64,000 nt of DNA, taken from the NCBI GenBank assembly GCA_944324395.1, contig CALUWC010000010.1:1-64000 (forward strand), in the 5' to 3' direction. Positions 27,147 to 36,153 of the stretch are shown piece by piece (within the stretch, counting starts at the first letter, position 1; every line of letters begins with the position of its first letter). Under the pieces are notes generated by a model. The model was given only the letters and a program-made list of their open reading frames with translations, did no database searches and was not told the DNA's origin. A program made the translations under genes and the position numbers. The stretch comes from Candidatus Gastranaerophilales bacterium. GTDB taxonomy: Bacteria > Cyanobacteriota > Vampirovibrionia > Gastranaerophilales > Gastranaerophilaceae.

Positions 27147-27632
27147 ATGGCAGAAGATTATACATATTATATTGATAACGGAATATTTGATATTCAAAAC
27201 GGAAAATACGAAAGTGCGATTAATAATATAAATAAATCAATCGAATTAAAAAAGGATTGGGAAATTTCGTATTTTTACCGGGGAGTTGCAAATCAGGCAT
27301 TAGAAAAATATGATGATGCAATGCTTGATTATACAAAAGCCTTGCAAATAAATGACAAAATGACAGATGCTTATTATAACAGAGCAAGAATTACTTTATC
27401 CAGAAAAGATATTGAAAATCCTGATATAAATAAGGCTGTTTCGGATTTAGAACATGCACTTGAGCTTGACGATAAATTTGTAGATGCAATGTATGCAATG
27501 GCAGCAGCTTATAAAAAGCTTGGAGATTACCACAAAGCTCTGGTTTATTTGGAAAAACTCTTAAAAATAGAACCTGACGCTGTGAATGCAAAGGCTTTAA
27601 AAAAATTAATTTTGCAAAAATATATAGTATAA
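27147..27632 (+). CDS. Tetratricopeptide repeat protein, 161 aa
   Basis: About four consecutive TPR units are readable: IDNGIFDIQNGKYESAINNI, then WEISYFYRGVANQALEKYDD, TDAYYNRARITLSRKDIENP, and VDAMYAMAAAYKKLGDYHKA with YLEKLLKIEPDA. Each has the W/L-G/Y-A-P spacing of the 34-residue TPR. It is a small protein-protein interaction scaffold with no signal peptide or catalytic domain. The partner is unknown. Confidence 0.88.
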   Translation: MAEDYTYYIDNGIFDIQNGKYESAINNINKSIELKKDWEISYFYRGVANQALEKYDDAMLDYTKALQINDKMTDAYYNRARITLSRKDIENPDINKAVSDLEHALELDDKFVDAMYAMAAAYKKLGDYHKALVYLEKLLKIEPDAVNAKALKKLILQKYIV

Positions 27633-27642
27633 AAAGGTTTAT

Positions 27643-27960
27643 GAGATTCTTCGCTCCGCTCAGAATGACAGGTAAATGACGAGATCCTGAAACGAATTCA
27701 GAATGACAAGACAGTATGAGGTGACAAAGCTGTTCTGAATAACGTTAACCGTCATCCTGAGGTGAAAGCCGAAGGATCTCTGACAAGTAAAAAGATTCTG
27801 AAACACCAAGTAGGAACAGAAAATTACATTTCGAGCTTACTCTCAACTTATTTTCTAATGAGTTCAGCATGACAAAGGATTGTTCCTTCGTCCGTTTGCG
27901 GGCGAGGATCTGGGGTATGCTTTGAACAATATTAAACTAAAGGGGTAAAAGGGGGTAAAC
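27643..27960. repeat. Cluster of degenerate dispersed palindromic repeats
   Basis: This gene-free stretch holds copies of a repeat of the type GAGATNCTTCG-N-CTCAGNATGAC. Unit a is at 27643-27670 and a worn unit b at 27681-27708. Unit c is inverted at 27751-27780 (GTCATCCTGAG...CGAAGGATCTC). Further fragments lie at about 27858-27915. The same repeat, in hairpin form, fills the MITE at 51831. No coding sequence is supported between 27633 and 27989. Confidence 0.75.
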
Positions 27961-27989
27961 GCATCATTTGGAATTAAGAAATAAAATTT

Positions 27990-29834
27990 TTACAATTCGA
28001 AAGAAGATTTTTCAGGAAAAGTTTCTTCTAAGAAAATTTTCATTCTTCTTCTGTCAAAATCGGTTATTCCCTCTCCGTCATTTGTACAAAATAACGATGG
28101 TTTGTATTTACGCAATTTTCCGTAGGGATTTTTATTGTTTAAATTTATTACAATAGAATCAGCCTGATAAATCTTTTTTGCACAATTAAAAATGCGTTTA
28201 AGCAATGGCAAATATTTATCTACACGAGAATACCTTTTCAATCTGCCGTTATTAACCGCAAGCATATAATATGTGATTGCAACTCTTTGAATATCTCCTT
28301 CTTCCCTGAATTTATGTGACTTCGTTTTTTGAAATAAATTTTCAAATATTATTTGACAATCCTGATAACAAGATTTTAAATATGCATCAATATTATGATG
28401 CGGAGCATACGGGAAAAATTTTCCAAATTTATCTTTGACTATTTTCTGCTGATTTAAAATAGATCTTGTAAACATTGATGTTGCAATATGTTTTTTAGAC
28501 ACTTGAGATTTTAAACGAATAACCGGTTTACCTTCTTTATCAAAAAAGAAATTTTTCGTAAGATATCTGCCCAAATACATATCGTCATTGCCAAATATAA
28601 AATGCTCGGATAAATCAGGAATATCTGCAAGGAAAGTTTCTATAGCCTCGCTGTTAAATAAAGGCAAATATTTTTCAGGAATGAAATCCCTGTGAAATAC
28701 CATTTGAATTTTTGGATTAGATGTATCAAGCCATTTTGGCACCTGACTATCTGTCACTATATAAATTTTATTTATCCATGAAACATACTTTTCAGCTGAT
28801 CTCAGAGAATACTTTAATTCTTCGTTATCAACAAATCGCCCTGCCGTAATTGCCTGAGCATCTATATCATGCCCGTACTGTTTCTGCCAGTATAACTTTT
28901 TGGAAAGCCACTGCGGGTCGCTTCCGTCTACCCATAAATAAACCAAATCAACAGGGAAACTCAAATCATTATTCATTCTTTTCAATGGAATAAAACCAAA
29001 TAATAAATCCTTCTGCTGATATTCTCCGATATAAGTTTTAACAAACGGATTATACCAGCAGGAAGTATAATAGTTTAATCTTTCAGGTAATATAATTTTA
29101 TTTTTTCGACAAAACTGTTGAAGATTTTGATACGCAAATATTAAATCTTGTGCCTTTTTACCATTTGAATCAGTTCGCCTGATTGAAGAATTTTTTCGTT
29201 CTTTATAGTGATATTTAACTTTCGGAACAGAAACAATTTTGTTAGAGTAATACAAAGCCCTTACAGCAAAAGGAACATCTTCATAAATTCTGCCTTCACT
29301 AAATTTTATATTATTTGTTTTTAATAAATTCGTTTTATAGATTTTGTTCCATGCATAAAAGAAAAAATTTTTAGTATCACCGCACAATCTGATTTTGTCT
29401 TGAATATTTTCTGCAAACAAAACTTTATTATACCTGACATTATATTTTTTAAATTGCTTTTTATGCTTCAAAATACTTGCAACAGCAATATCACAGTTCT
29501 TACAAACGGCTGTATTATATAATTTTTCAAAATAATCCGAATCAACAAAATCATCGCTGTCAACAAATCCTATATATTCCCCTTTAGCAATTTCAATCCC
29601 TTTATTTCTCGCATAACCCTGTCCCATATTCTCACTCAGAGTAAGAATATTTATTCTTGCATCTTTCTTTTTGTATTCTTCAAGAATTTTCGGAGTTTCA
29701 TCATTTGAACAATCATCTACAACAATAATTTCAATTTCTGCAAGTGTTTGAACCAAAATACTATTCAAACATCTTTCTATATAATACATACTGTTATACG
29801 CAGGAATTATAACGGATAATTTAATATCGGACAT
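27990..29834 (-). CDS. GT2 glycosyltransferase fused to Stealth phosphotransferase
   Basis: A 614-aa two-domain protein. Residues 1-230 are a GT-A family 2 glycosyltransferase (LSVIIPAYNSMYYIERCLNS, EIIVVDDCSNDETP, GEYIGFVDSDDFVD). From about 295 a Stealth domain follows. CR1 is VDLVYLWVDGSDPQWL. CR2 spans ELKYSLRSAEKYVSWINKIY through HFIFGNDDMYLG, CR3 is PYAPHHNIDAYL, and the C-terminal NDGEG is CR4. Stealth proteins transfer hexose-1-phosphates in capsule synthesis; the GlcNAc-phosphotransferase catalytic aspartates are present. It probably builds a phosphodiester-linked surface glycan. No other capsule genes are adjacent. RBS AAGGAG. Confidence 0.9.
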   Translation of the reverse strand: MSDIKLSVIIPAYNSMYYIERCLNSILVQTLAEIEIIVVDDCSNDETPKILEEYKKKDARINILTLSENMGQGYARNKGIEIAKGEYIGFVDSDDFVDSDYFEKLYNTAVCKNCDIAVASILKHKKQFKKYNVRYNKVLFAENIQDKIRLCGDTKNFFFYAWNKIYKTNLLKTNNIKFSEGRIYEDVPFAVRALYYSNKIVSVPKVKYHYKERKNSSIRRTDSNGKKAQDLIFAYQNLQQFCRKNKIILPERLNYYTSCWYNPFVKTYIGEYQQKDLLFGFIPLKRMNNDLSFPVDLVYLWVDGSDPQWLSKKLYWQKQYGHDIDAQAITAGRFVDNEELKYSLRSAEKYVSWINKIYIVTDSQVPKWLDTSNPKIQMVFHRDFIPEKYLPLFNSEAIETFLADIPDLSEHFIFGNDDMYLGRYLTKNFFFDKEGKPVIRLKSQVSKKHIATSMFTRSILNQQKIVKDKFGKFFPYAPHHNIDAYLKSCYQDCQIIFENLFQKTKSHKFREEGDIQRVAITYYMLAVNNGRLKRYSRVDKYLPLLKRIFNCAKKIYQADSIVINLNNKNPYGKLRKYKPSLFCTNDGEGITDFDRRRMKIFLEETFPEKSSFEL

Positions 29835-29959
29835 TTATTCTCCTTATTTGTTTGTATTTTATATCATTTTTCGCACTGCATGTTATATTATCCACTAAAT
29901 AATACGAATGTCAACAAAATATCACCCGATATGTTAGTTTTCAATGACAAATTATACTT

Positions 29960-29971
29960 TATAATGAGAAA
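29960..29971 (+). promoter_or_regulatory. -10 element adjacent to the XRE gene start (leaderless candidate)
   Basis: A perfect TATAAT at 29960-29965 ends 6 nt before the ATG at 29972. No Shine-Dalgarno is present, so a leaderless transcript is inferred. Confidence 0.45.
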
Positions 29972-30301
29972 ATGCAGAGCCTTAAAAAGACAATCGGGAG
30001 TATTATAAAAAAACACAGAAAACGGCAAAAGCTGACCCAATTTGAACTTGCCGAAAAAATCGGTGTTGACCCCAAATATATAAGCCGGATAGAAACCGGT
30101 GTATCTTCTCCTTCACTTACTATAGTTGAAAAGATTTTCGAAATTCTGCATATCAATATAAAAAATTTATTTGAAAATGAACCCGCAGAACTCGACAAAC
30201 CAACAATGATTTCTATGATAAATGAAAGTTTGCAGTCAACTTCCGCAAAAAATGTACGAGTCATAAAATCTTTTGTAGATTCTATAGTCGAAGAATTTTA
30301 A
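29972..30301 (+). CDS. XRE (Cro/CI) family helix-turn-helix regulator
   Basis: A 109-aa protein with a complete HTH_3 domain at residues 5-65: IGSIIKKHRKRQKLTQFELA, EKIGVDPKYISRIETG, SSPSLTIVEKIFEILHINI. The remaining 40 residues are a short helical tail, possibly for dimerisation. Such stand-alone XRE proteins are common, and the target is unknown. It is divergent from the GT2-Stealth gene and upstream of an EamA transporter on the same strand. Confidence 0.9.
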   Translation: MQSLKKTIGSIIKKHRKRQKLTQFELAEKIGVDPKYISRIETGVSSPSLTIVEKIFEILHINIKNLFENEPAELDKPTMISMINESLQSTSAKNVRVIKSFVDSIVEEF

Positions 30302-30361
30302 CATATTTATACTATAGACTGACTGAACATTTAAATATATAATATTGGCAGAAGGAATATT

Positions 30362-31324
30362 ATGGCTGAAAATAAAAAAATGCTGGCAAATTTTGCACTA
30401 CTGCTGACTGCTTTTTTGTGGGGGATATCATTTGTTGCTCAGAAAGCAGGAATGCAATATATGGGTCCGTTTAGTTTTAACTGCGTAAGAAGTTTTTTAG
30501 GAGGTTTAAGTCTTATTCCTGTTATATATATTGCAAAATTGATAAAAGAAGATAAAAGAACTCCGAAATTGAAACAACTGCAACACATATTACTTGCAAA
30601 AGCAGGAATTTCATGCGGAGCCGCATTGTTTGCGGCAATGTCTATACAGCAATATAGTATGCTTTCAGCATCTGCAGGAAAAGCAGGGTTTATTTCTTCT
30701 TTATATATAATTTTTGTTCCGATTATATCAATGTTTTTCGGTCATAAATTATCAAAAAATGTCAAAATCAGCCTTGTACTGGCTGTTATAGGACTGTACC
30801 TTTTATGTTTTAAAAGTAACACAGCAGGATTTGATTTTTATGATGTATTACTGCTGATAAGTGCATTTTTCTACGGAGTGCAGATACTTGTTGTAAATTA
30901 TTTTTCAAAACGACTCAATGCAGTAAAAGTATGCTGCCTGCAATTTTTTGTTGTAGGTATTTTGTCAATACCTTTAGTTTTATTTTTTGAAACTTTGCAC
31001 TTTCAAGATATAATGGCCTGCAAAGTTCCGCTATTTTTTGCGGGAATATTAACATGCGGAGTAGCATATACTCTGCAGATTTTCGGACAAAAATACACAA
31101 CTCCTGTCATTGCAGTACTCATCTTATGTTTGGAATCTGTCTTTGCAGTTTTAGGCGGAGCTGTTGTTTTGCATGAAACAATGACCTCAAAAGAAATTTC
31201 AGGCTGTATATTTATGATAACAGCTGTCATCCTGTCGCAACTGCACTGGAATACCTTCAAGAAAGCGATTCAACAACCTTCTCCGCAAGAAGAAGTGCAG
31301 ACTGAGGATTTTGCCCAGTTATAA
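30362..31324 (+). CDS. EamA/DMT family transporter
   Basis: A 320-aa drug/metabolite transporter superfamily protein with ten predicted membrane helices in two EamA repeats. The first repeat starts ALLLTAFLWGISFVAQKAGM and the second near DFYDVLLLISAFFYGVQILV. The conserved end of the second repeat, LILCLESVFAVLGGAVVLHE, is clear. Substrate unknown (amino acids, metabolites or drugs). RBS AAGGAA. Its C-terminal tail overlaps the convergent DJ-1/PfpI gene by 68 nt, an unusually long antisense overlap. Confidence 0.9.
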   Translation: MAENKKMLANFALLLTAFLWGISFVAQKAGMQYMGPFSFNCVRSFLGGLSLIPVIYIAKLIKEDKRTPKLKQLQHILLAKAGISCGAALFAAMSIQQYSMLSASAGKAGFISSLYIIFVPIISMFFGHKLSKNVKISLVLAVIGLYLLCFKSNTAGFDFYDVLLLISAFFYGVQILVVNYFSKRLNAVKVCCLQFFVVGILSIPLVLFFETLHFQDIMACKVPLFFAGILTCGVAYTLQIFGQKYTTPVIAVLILCLESVFAVLGGAVVLHETMTSKEISGCIFMITAVILSQLHWNTFKKAIQQPSPQEEVQTEDFAQL

Positions 31325-31937
31325 GCCTGCCTTCCATACAAACGCACACATGCTCTGCCCAAGGTGCAGCATCTTCAAACCTTGCACCGAGTTCCCTTAT
31401 TTTTGTTTCTAATAAGAATGGAACTTCTTCATCAAGTTTAACAATATGTTCTTCTTTATTCGTAAAACAGGTAACTTTTTTATCTTTCAAAATAGACTCT
31501 CCGTCTTTTGTTTTTGCTAATATAAGCCCTGCCGGGCCATGACAAACTGCACTTATAATTTTTTCATGTTCATAAAAATATTCAACAATTTCTTTTAATA
31601 GTTCATCCTTTGCAAGATCAAACATCGGACCATGTCCGCCCGGAATAAATAAAACATCATAATCTTTGTAATCAATTTCAGAGAGTCTTGTCGTATCACG
31701 CAAAATTTTTATACATGGATCCCACTCTTCAGGATTTGAACAGGACATACTCTTTTCATCAACCGGAGATAAGCCGCCAAGAGGACTTGCTATAGTAATA
31801 TCATAACCCGTATCTTTAAAAACAAGATACGGCACCGCAAATTCTTCCAGCCAAACACCCGTTTCTTTAAGATTTGAATTTTTATCTCCGCCGTAATTTG
31901 TTGTAACTATAAGAATTTTCTTATTTTTATCTGTCAT
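31257..31937 (-). CDS. DJ-1/PfpI family protein (type 1 glutamine amidotransferase-like)
   Basis: A 226-aa protein of the Hsp31/DJ-1/PfpI group. The nucleophile elbow SAVCHGPAGLILA has the catalytic Cys. Upstream is DVLFIPGGHGPMFDLAKDE and the N-terminal strand KKILIVTTNYGG. A C-terminal LITGQNPQSALLLAEKVV is typical of the class. Family members act as glyoxalase III, deglycase or chaperones. I take ATG 31937, which has AAAGGAG upstream; the longer frame would begin at a TTG that overlaps the ribosome binding site. The 3' end overlaps the EamA gene. Confidence 0.88.
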   Translation of the reverse strand: MTDKNKKILIVTTNYGGDKNSNLKETGVWLEEFAVPYLVFKDTGYDITIASPLGGLSPVDEKSMSCSNPEEWDPCIKILRDTTRLSEIDYKDYDVLFIPGGHGPMFDLAKDELLKEIVEYFYEHEKIISAVCHGPAGLILAKTKDGESILKDKKVTCFTNKEEHIVKLDEEVPFLLETKIRELGARFEDAAPWAEHVCVCMEGRLITGQNPQSALLLAEKVVESLS

Positions 31938-32007
31938 AATTATAAACTCCTTTTTCAAAGAGTTTATTTTAAACGGAGAAAACTTCTATCCGCCGACAGG
32001 AGAATTT

Positions 32008-32814
32008 TTATAAATAGCATTTGCGTTCCTGACCCGCAACACCTGCATACAATTCAACAAACTGTTTGGCAGGACTGGCATCAATCTTGGTCAGCAAAAC
32101 TTCTTCTATCTGGAAAAATCCTACATCTCCTGACATTTCAATATCAATTTTTATAGGCTTTCTTTCTCCTCTGTGAATACCTATACGATTTATTGCATTT
32201 GCAGAATACTTATGAATATCTCCGACTCTTGGAGTTGTATTTATAGCCATAGGTATTCTTGCTCTTCCTTTTGTCATATCGCAGCCATCAGCAATAAGTA
32301 TAATTCCGGCTTCAATTGAATGAATTTTTCTTGTTGACATGTGACCGATAATTGCTTCTGTTGCTATAGACTTGATAACTACACGTCTATGCAAATCATC
32401 AGGCAATATATGCATCAAAGCTCTTTCAATAATCGGTTGAGCCAAAAGTGCAGACATATTTTCATGTCCCTGTCTGCCGATTGACATACCCAAATCGTGC
32501 ATCAAACCCGCAAGAATAACGGCACACATACTGTCTTCAAAAGAACCTATTTCCTCTTGCTCTAAAGAAGTTTTTATTCCTGCTTCATGCAAGATATTCA
32601 ACATCTTTATTCCGTTGCCGACCACCTGACGCATATGAACAGGTCCGTGGTCATTGTATCCGAGTCTTCTTATTGAGACATTATTTGCATATTCTTGCAT
32701 TTCCTGCAATTCTGCATCTGCAAATAAATATTTTACCAATTCCAAACATATAGGAATCTTTTTTAATCTGTCTTGTATTTTTGATTCTGTTGTTATTTCT
32801 TTGACTGATTTCAT
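32008..32814 (-). CDS. HD-domain metal-dependent phosphohydrolase
   Basis: A 268-aa protein with an HD domain: the first metal His in NDHGPVHMRQV, the His-Asp doublet in LAGLMHDLGMSIGRQGHE, and further His and Asp in IGHMSTRKI and LIADGCDMTKGRARIPM. Members hydrolyse phosphates of nucleotides, ppGpp or cyclic dinucleotides; the substrate is not evident. No receiver or sensor domain is attached. The tail after residue 200 is a strand-rich extension. Confidence 0.82.
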   Translation of the reverse strand: MKSVKEITTESKIQDRLKKIPICLELVKYLFADAELQEMQEYANNVSIRRLGYNDHGPVHMRQVVGNGIKMLNILHEAGIKTSLEQEEIGSFEDSMCAVILAGLMHDLGMSIGRQGHENMSALLAQPIIERALMHILPDDLHRRVVIKSIATEAIIGHMSTRKIHSIEAGIILIADGCDMTKGRARIPMAINTTPRVGDIHKYSANAINRIGIHRGERKPIKIDIEMSGDVGFFQIEEVLLTKIDASPAKQFVELYAGVAGQERKCYL

Positions 32815-32932
32815 ATCTGTATTTCTCTGGTTAACTAATATCTATTTATATAATAACGCATTAATTATAAAAAGTTAAGTCTAAAAAACAAAATATCAAT
32901 TATAAAATATTTATATTATAATATTTACGGAT

Positions 32933-33241
32933 ATGAAAAAATTTTTATCAATACCATTATTTATAATACTTATTTCAACTCAAGCATTCGCTTCTGAAGA
33001 AGTTTATCTGGATTTCAATAACAATTTCAAAAAACATACTATAAACAATAACCGCACAATTCCTAAAGAAACATCTTATGCTGATGAAGAAATGGACGAA
33101 GATATTGATAATTTTATCGGGGAAGATGACGAAGTTAATATTTCTCCGCCGTTAAATTCAGCAGATATGATTCAAAATTCGAACACAGTTAATCCACAAA
33201 CAAGACTATTTAATGGCATTTACCCGTCAGCAAGATTTTAG
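32933..33241 (+). CDS. Small secreted hypothetical protein, 102 aa
   Basis: A clear Sec signal peptide (MKKFLSIPLFIILISTQAFA, cleavage after AFA) is followed by an acidic, low-complexity mature part of about 80 residues (YADEEMDEDIDNFIGEDDE). No family recognised. A TATAAT at 32917-32922 lies 10 nt upstream of the ATG and no Shine-Dalgarno is seen. It precedes the 791-aa gene on the same strand by 85 nt. Confidence 0.7.
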   Translation: MKKFLSIPLFIILISTQAFASEEVYLDFNNNFKKHTINNNRTIPKETSYADEEMDEDIDNFIGEDDEVNISPPLNSADMIQNSNTVNPQTRLFNGIYPSARF

Positions 33242-33326
33242 ATTGTAAATTTTCAGTAATACTTTTTCAAAATATATCAAAATTATATTTTCACAATACT
33301 TTAAGTTATCGTTAAAAGGAAAAAAT

Positions 33327-35702
33327 ATGCATATTAAAAATATTACACTTTACCCTGTACAGAATAACTATCTTCAATATCACAGACAGCCTGAAAAAAA
33401 TGGCAGCAGCCAGGTTTCAATATCATTAACATCCGAACCGCAAAAAGAAATAAACTATTCCCAAATAGCATTCGGTTCAATATATAATGTAAAAAATGTA
33501 AAAGTTAAAAAAGTCGATATTGATGCTGAAAAAGCAAAACTTCTCAAACAGATTTCAGGAATGCTTGATATTGATATTGAAGATACCGATATTGAAGACA
33601 TTATAACAAATTCAATAAGAAAAGCCCTACTGTCAATTCGTACCAAATTAATAAAACAGGATAAACTTTTAAAACAAGCAGATGAGTTATTTGAAAATAA
33701 AACTCTTAACCCTATGCAAAAATTTGAAAGAATAAATCAAATAAGAAAAGAAGCTAAACGCCTTGAAAAACCTATTAAAACAACAACACAAAAAAATAAA
33801 CAAACCAAAACTCCTGATGAAAGAATAGACTATCAACTTCTAAATAAATTTAAAACAGCCATCGAAGAAGATAATTTCAACCTCAAAAAAATTGTTCAAG
33901 GATACTACAGCAATCTAAACACGATTTCAACAATTGAAGAATTAAATAAAAAATACCCGAAAATTAAAACACCAAAAAGACCTGAACAAGTTATTGCTGA
34001 AAAAATTGCAGATACAATGACAAGAGATTTCTATGAAGAAATCGACAGATTATACGAAAATAATGCCGGTCAGGAATTAGAAACTCTTATTTTTCGTAAA
34101 ATTGCGGATGTATGTAACGGACTTGCTCTAAAATATGTTGATCCGGAAACTTTTTGCAAAAAAATCATTAATCCGACAGTCCAAACCATCTGCGACAGAT
34201 ATGTTACGGCAAAAACAAGTACAGGATTTTCTTCGCTGCCTGAAAATCGTAAAATGAAAACTCCGCAAATAAACGATGCCGATATGAAATTACTAGCAGT
34301 GGATTTTGATGATTTTGTATTATCAACAGTTAGAAAACATTATCTGGAATCACAAAGATTGAGTGATATAACTTATAATTCCGGAAATATAAAAATTTCA
34401 CTAACAGAATTGAGAAGTTCAGATTATAAATTTGAAAAAATGCCGGAAAAAATAAGAAGCTTTATAAAAACTTCAGACTCACTTTTTGCAGCTCAAAGAA
34501 ATTACGACAACTATGATATCAATCAGTTAAAAACCAGATTGAATTACTTTGCAAATCGTGAATTAGGAAACAATGAAGAAATTCTAAAAAATATTATAGA
34601 TTTTGATGCTTGCAATTTTACTGACGAAGATATCAAACTTCTAACCAGATTTTTAAAAGAATTAGACAGCATAAATGACGGTGAGAAAACCATTGATGCC
34701 GGACTTGCAGCTATTCATTATCAAGGCATAAGACCAAAAGGAACCGAAAAATTAAACGAACTTGAAAAACAAAAAGCTGCAGAAACTCTTAAAGCCCGCC
34801 AGCAAGAAGTATTCAAGTTAAATGAACTTAAAACAAACTTTGATAATGCAATAAATATTCTTTATAACAACAATTTAAATAATATTGCAAACACATGTTC
34901 AAAATATCGTCCGAAATCACTGGATGCCGAAGAAATTAAAAATGCAGAAATTTTAATAAAAATAATAAATGAAAATATCAACTCTGAGACAATAAACAAA
35001 GCTAAACTTGAAGCAAACATTTCAAGATGGGATACATTTAATTATTACAAAAAAACAGATCCGACAAATCCCATCATTACAGCCTGTGAAAATGGTTCAA
35101 TAGATATTGATAAAGCCGGACAGCTTATTATCAATACTGAAATTGTAAATGCTTATCCAGGCAGTCTTGAATTTGTACATGAACCTGAAGTTTTAACAAA
35201 AATAATGGAAAAAACAGGAAATGACACAGAAGCAGCGATTTATTATCTCACAAAATTTGACGATTATAAAACACTTCTGCCTGAAGAAAAAAGCCGGCTT
35301 TCAGTACTTTTAAAAATATTTGATACAAAAGATAATGTCGACAAAACCATTTTGAAATATATCATTGAAAATGATTATATTACATCTGACACAAAAGTTC
35401 TAACAACTATTCATAATGGCACCAGCGATGAAACTATTCCGGCAGAAATTTTGGCACCGGCAAAACAACAGATTTATAACAAATACAAATATCCAACCTG
35501 TATTCAATACATGGCAGCATTTGAAGATGCATTGTCATCTTTTGCAAGGGCTACCGGTACATCCGGAATAAAAATGACCGGCAGAAATAATAAAACCATA
35601 GAATATAAAATGGAATTAAAAATAAAAGGCTATGACGATAGATTATTCTCAAGCCGTAATGATTACCGTTTTGATATATTCTCAGACAGAGGAATGCATT
35701 AA
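33327..35702 (+). CDS. Large hypothetical protein with N-terminal AFGSIY motif, 791 aa
   Basis: Unrecognised. The first 45 residues are polar and disordered, then IAFGSIYNVKN (47-57), the NF/FG-type motif seen in other proteins here. The remainder is predicted almost all helical, Lys/Glu/Asn-rich, with probable coiled coils around 60-160 and 480-570. No signal peptide, membrane helix or catalytic motif is visible. A moderate RBS (AAAAGGAAAA) precedes the ATG. Base composition is like the neighbours, so recent foreign origin is not indicated. Confidence 0.7.
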   Translation: MHIKNITLYPVQNNYLQYHRQPEKNGSSQVSISLTSEPQKEINYSQIAFGSIYNVKNVKVKKVDIDAEKAKLLKQISGMLDIDIEDTDIEDIITNSIRKALLSIRTKLIKQDKLLKQADELFENKTLNPMQKFERINQIRKEAKRLEKPIKTTTQKNKQTKTPDERIDYQLLNKFKTAIEEDNFNLKKIVQGYYSNLNTISTIEELNKKYPKIKTPKRPEQVIAEKIADTMTRDFYEEIDRLYENNAGQELETLIFRKIADVCNGLALKYVDPETFCKKIINPTVQTICDRYVTAKTSTGFSSLPENRKMKTPQINDADMKLLAVDFDDFVLSTVRKHYLESQRLSDITYNSGNIKISLTELRSSDYKFEKMPEKIRSFIKTSDSLFAAQRNYDNYDINQLKTRLNYFANRELGNNEEILKNIIDFDACNFTDEDIKLLTRFLKELDSINDGEKTIDAGLAAIHYQGIRPKGTEKLNELEKQKAAETLKARQQEVFKLNELKTNFDNAINILYNNNLNNIANTCSKYRPKSLDAEEIKNAEILIKIINENINSETINKAKLEANISRWDTFNYYKKTDPTNPIITACENGSIDIDKAGQLIINTEIVNAYPGSLEFVHEPEVLTKIMEKTGNDTEAAIYYLTKFDDYKTLLPEEKSRLSVLLKIFDTKDNVDKTILKYIIENDYITSDTKVLTTIHNGTSDETIPAEILAPAKQQIYNKYKYPTCIQYMAAFEDALSSFARATGTSGIKMTGRNNKTIEYKMELKIKGYDDRLFSSRNDYRFDIFSDRGMH

Positions 35703-35783
35703 ATCTTAGCAGATATTACACATTTTGGCATTGAATAATATTATCAAATATTATAAAATAATCTGCAAAAGGAGGCTATATTT

Positions 35784-36125
35784 ATGTGGGAAATAATAAT
35801 TAAATGGGTTGCCTTTGCTCTGGTGATAGCTTTTGTCGGCTGGCTGACCCCGGGACTTGAAATTGACAACTTTCTTACAGCTATGATAGCGGCTGTCGTT
35901 ATCACTTTAATCAACGCTATTATAAAACCTGTTGTTATGTTCTTAACACTTCCGATAAATGTATTTACGCTTGGTATTTTTACACTTGTAATTAACGCAC
36001 TGTTATTTATGTTTGCGGCATATTTAGTACCGGGAATAGAACTTGACGGATTTTTGAGTGCATTGATTGCTTCTGTTCTAATTTCTATATTTTCAGTTGT
36101 ACTATCAATTTTCAAATTAAAATAG
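35784..36125 (+). CDS. Phage holin family IV-type small membrane protein
   Basis: A 113-aa integral membrane protein with four hydrophobic helices and two conserved P/G-rich loops (GWLTPGLEIDNFLTAMIAA and AYLVPGIELDGFLSALIAS), the pattern of the PF04020 family named after mycobacterial phage holins. NAIIKPVVMFLTLPINVFTLG is the signature middle segment. In chromosomes such proteins are widespread outside prophages, and the true role is unclear. No phage genes are nearby. RBS AAAGGAGG and strong terminator. Confidence 0.88.
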   Translation: MWEIIIKWVAFALVIAFVGWLTPGLEIDNFLTAMIAAVVITLINAIIKPVVMFLTLPINVFTLGIFTLVINALLFMFAAYLVPGIELDGFLSALIASVLISIFSVVLSIFKLK

Positions 36126-36150
36126 GGAACATAAAGTTCCCTATTTTTTA
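36120..36150. terminator. Rho-independent terminator after the holin-like gene
   Basis: AAATAGGGAAC (36120-36130) pairs perfectly with GTTCCCTATTT (36136-36146) around an ATAAA loop, followed by T-rich sequence. Between convergent genes, so it can serve both. Confidence 0.9.
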
Positions 36151-36153
36151 TAT

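Noticed and set aside
27643-27960. Possible CRISPR array
   Set aside because: Units are in both orientations, unequal in spacing and degenerate, and no cas gene is near.
35784-36125. Holin-like gene as evidence of a prophage
   Set aside because: The family is common in bacterial chromosomes and no other phage gene is present.
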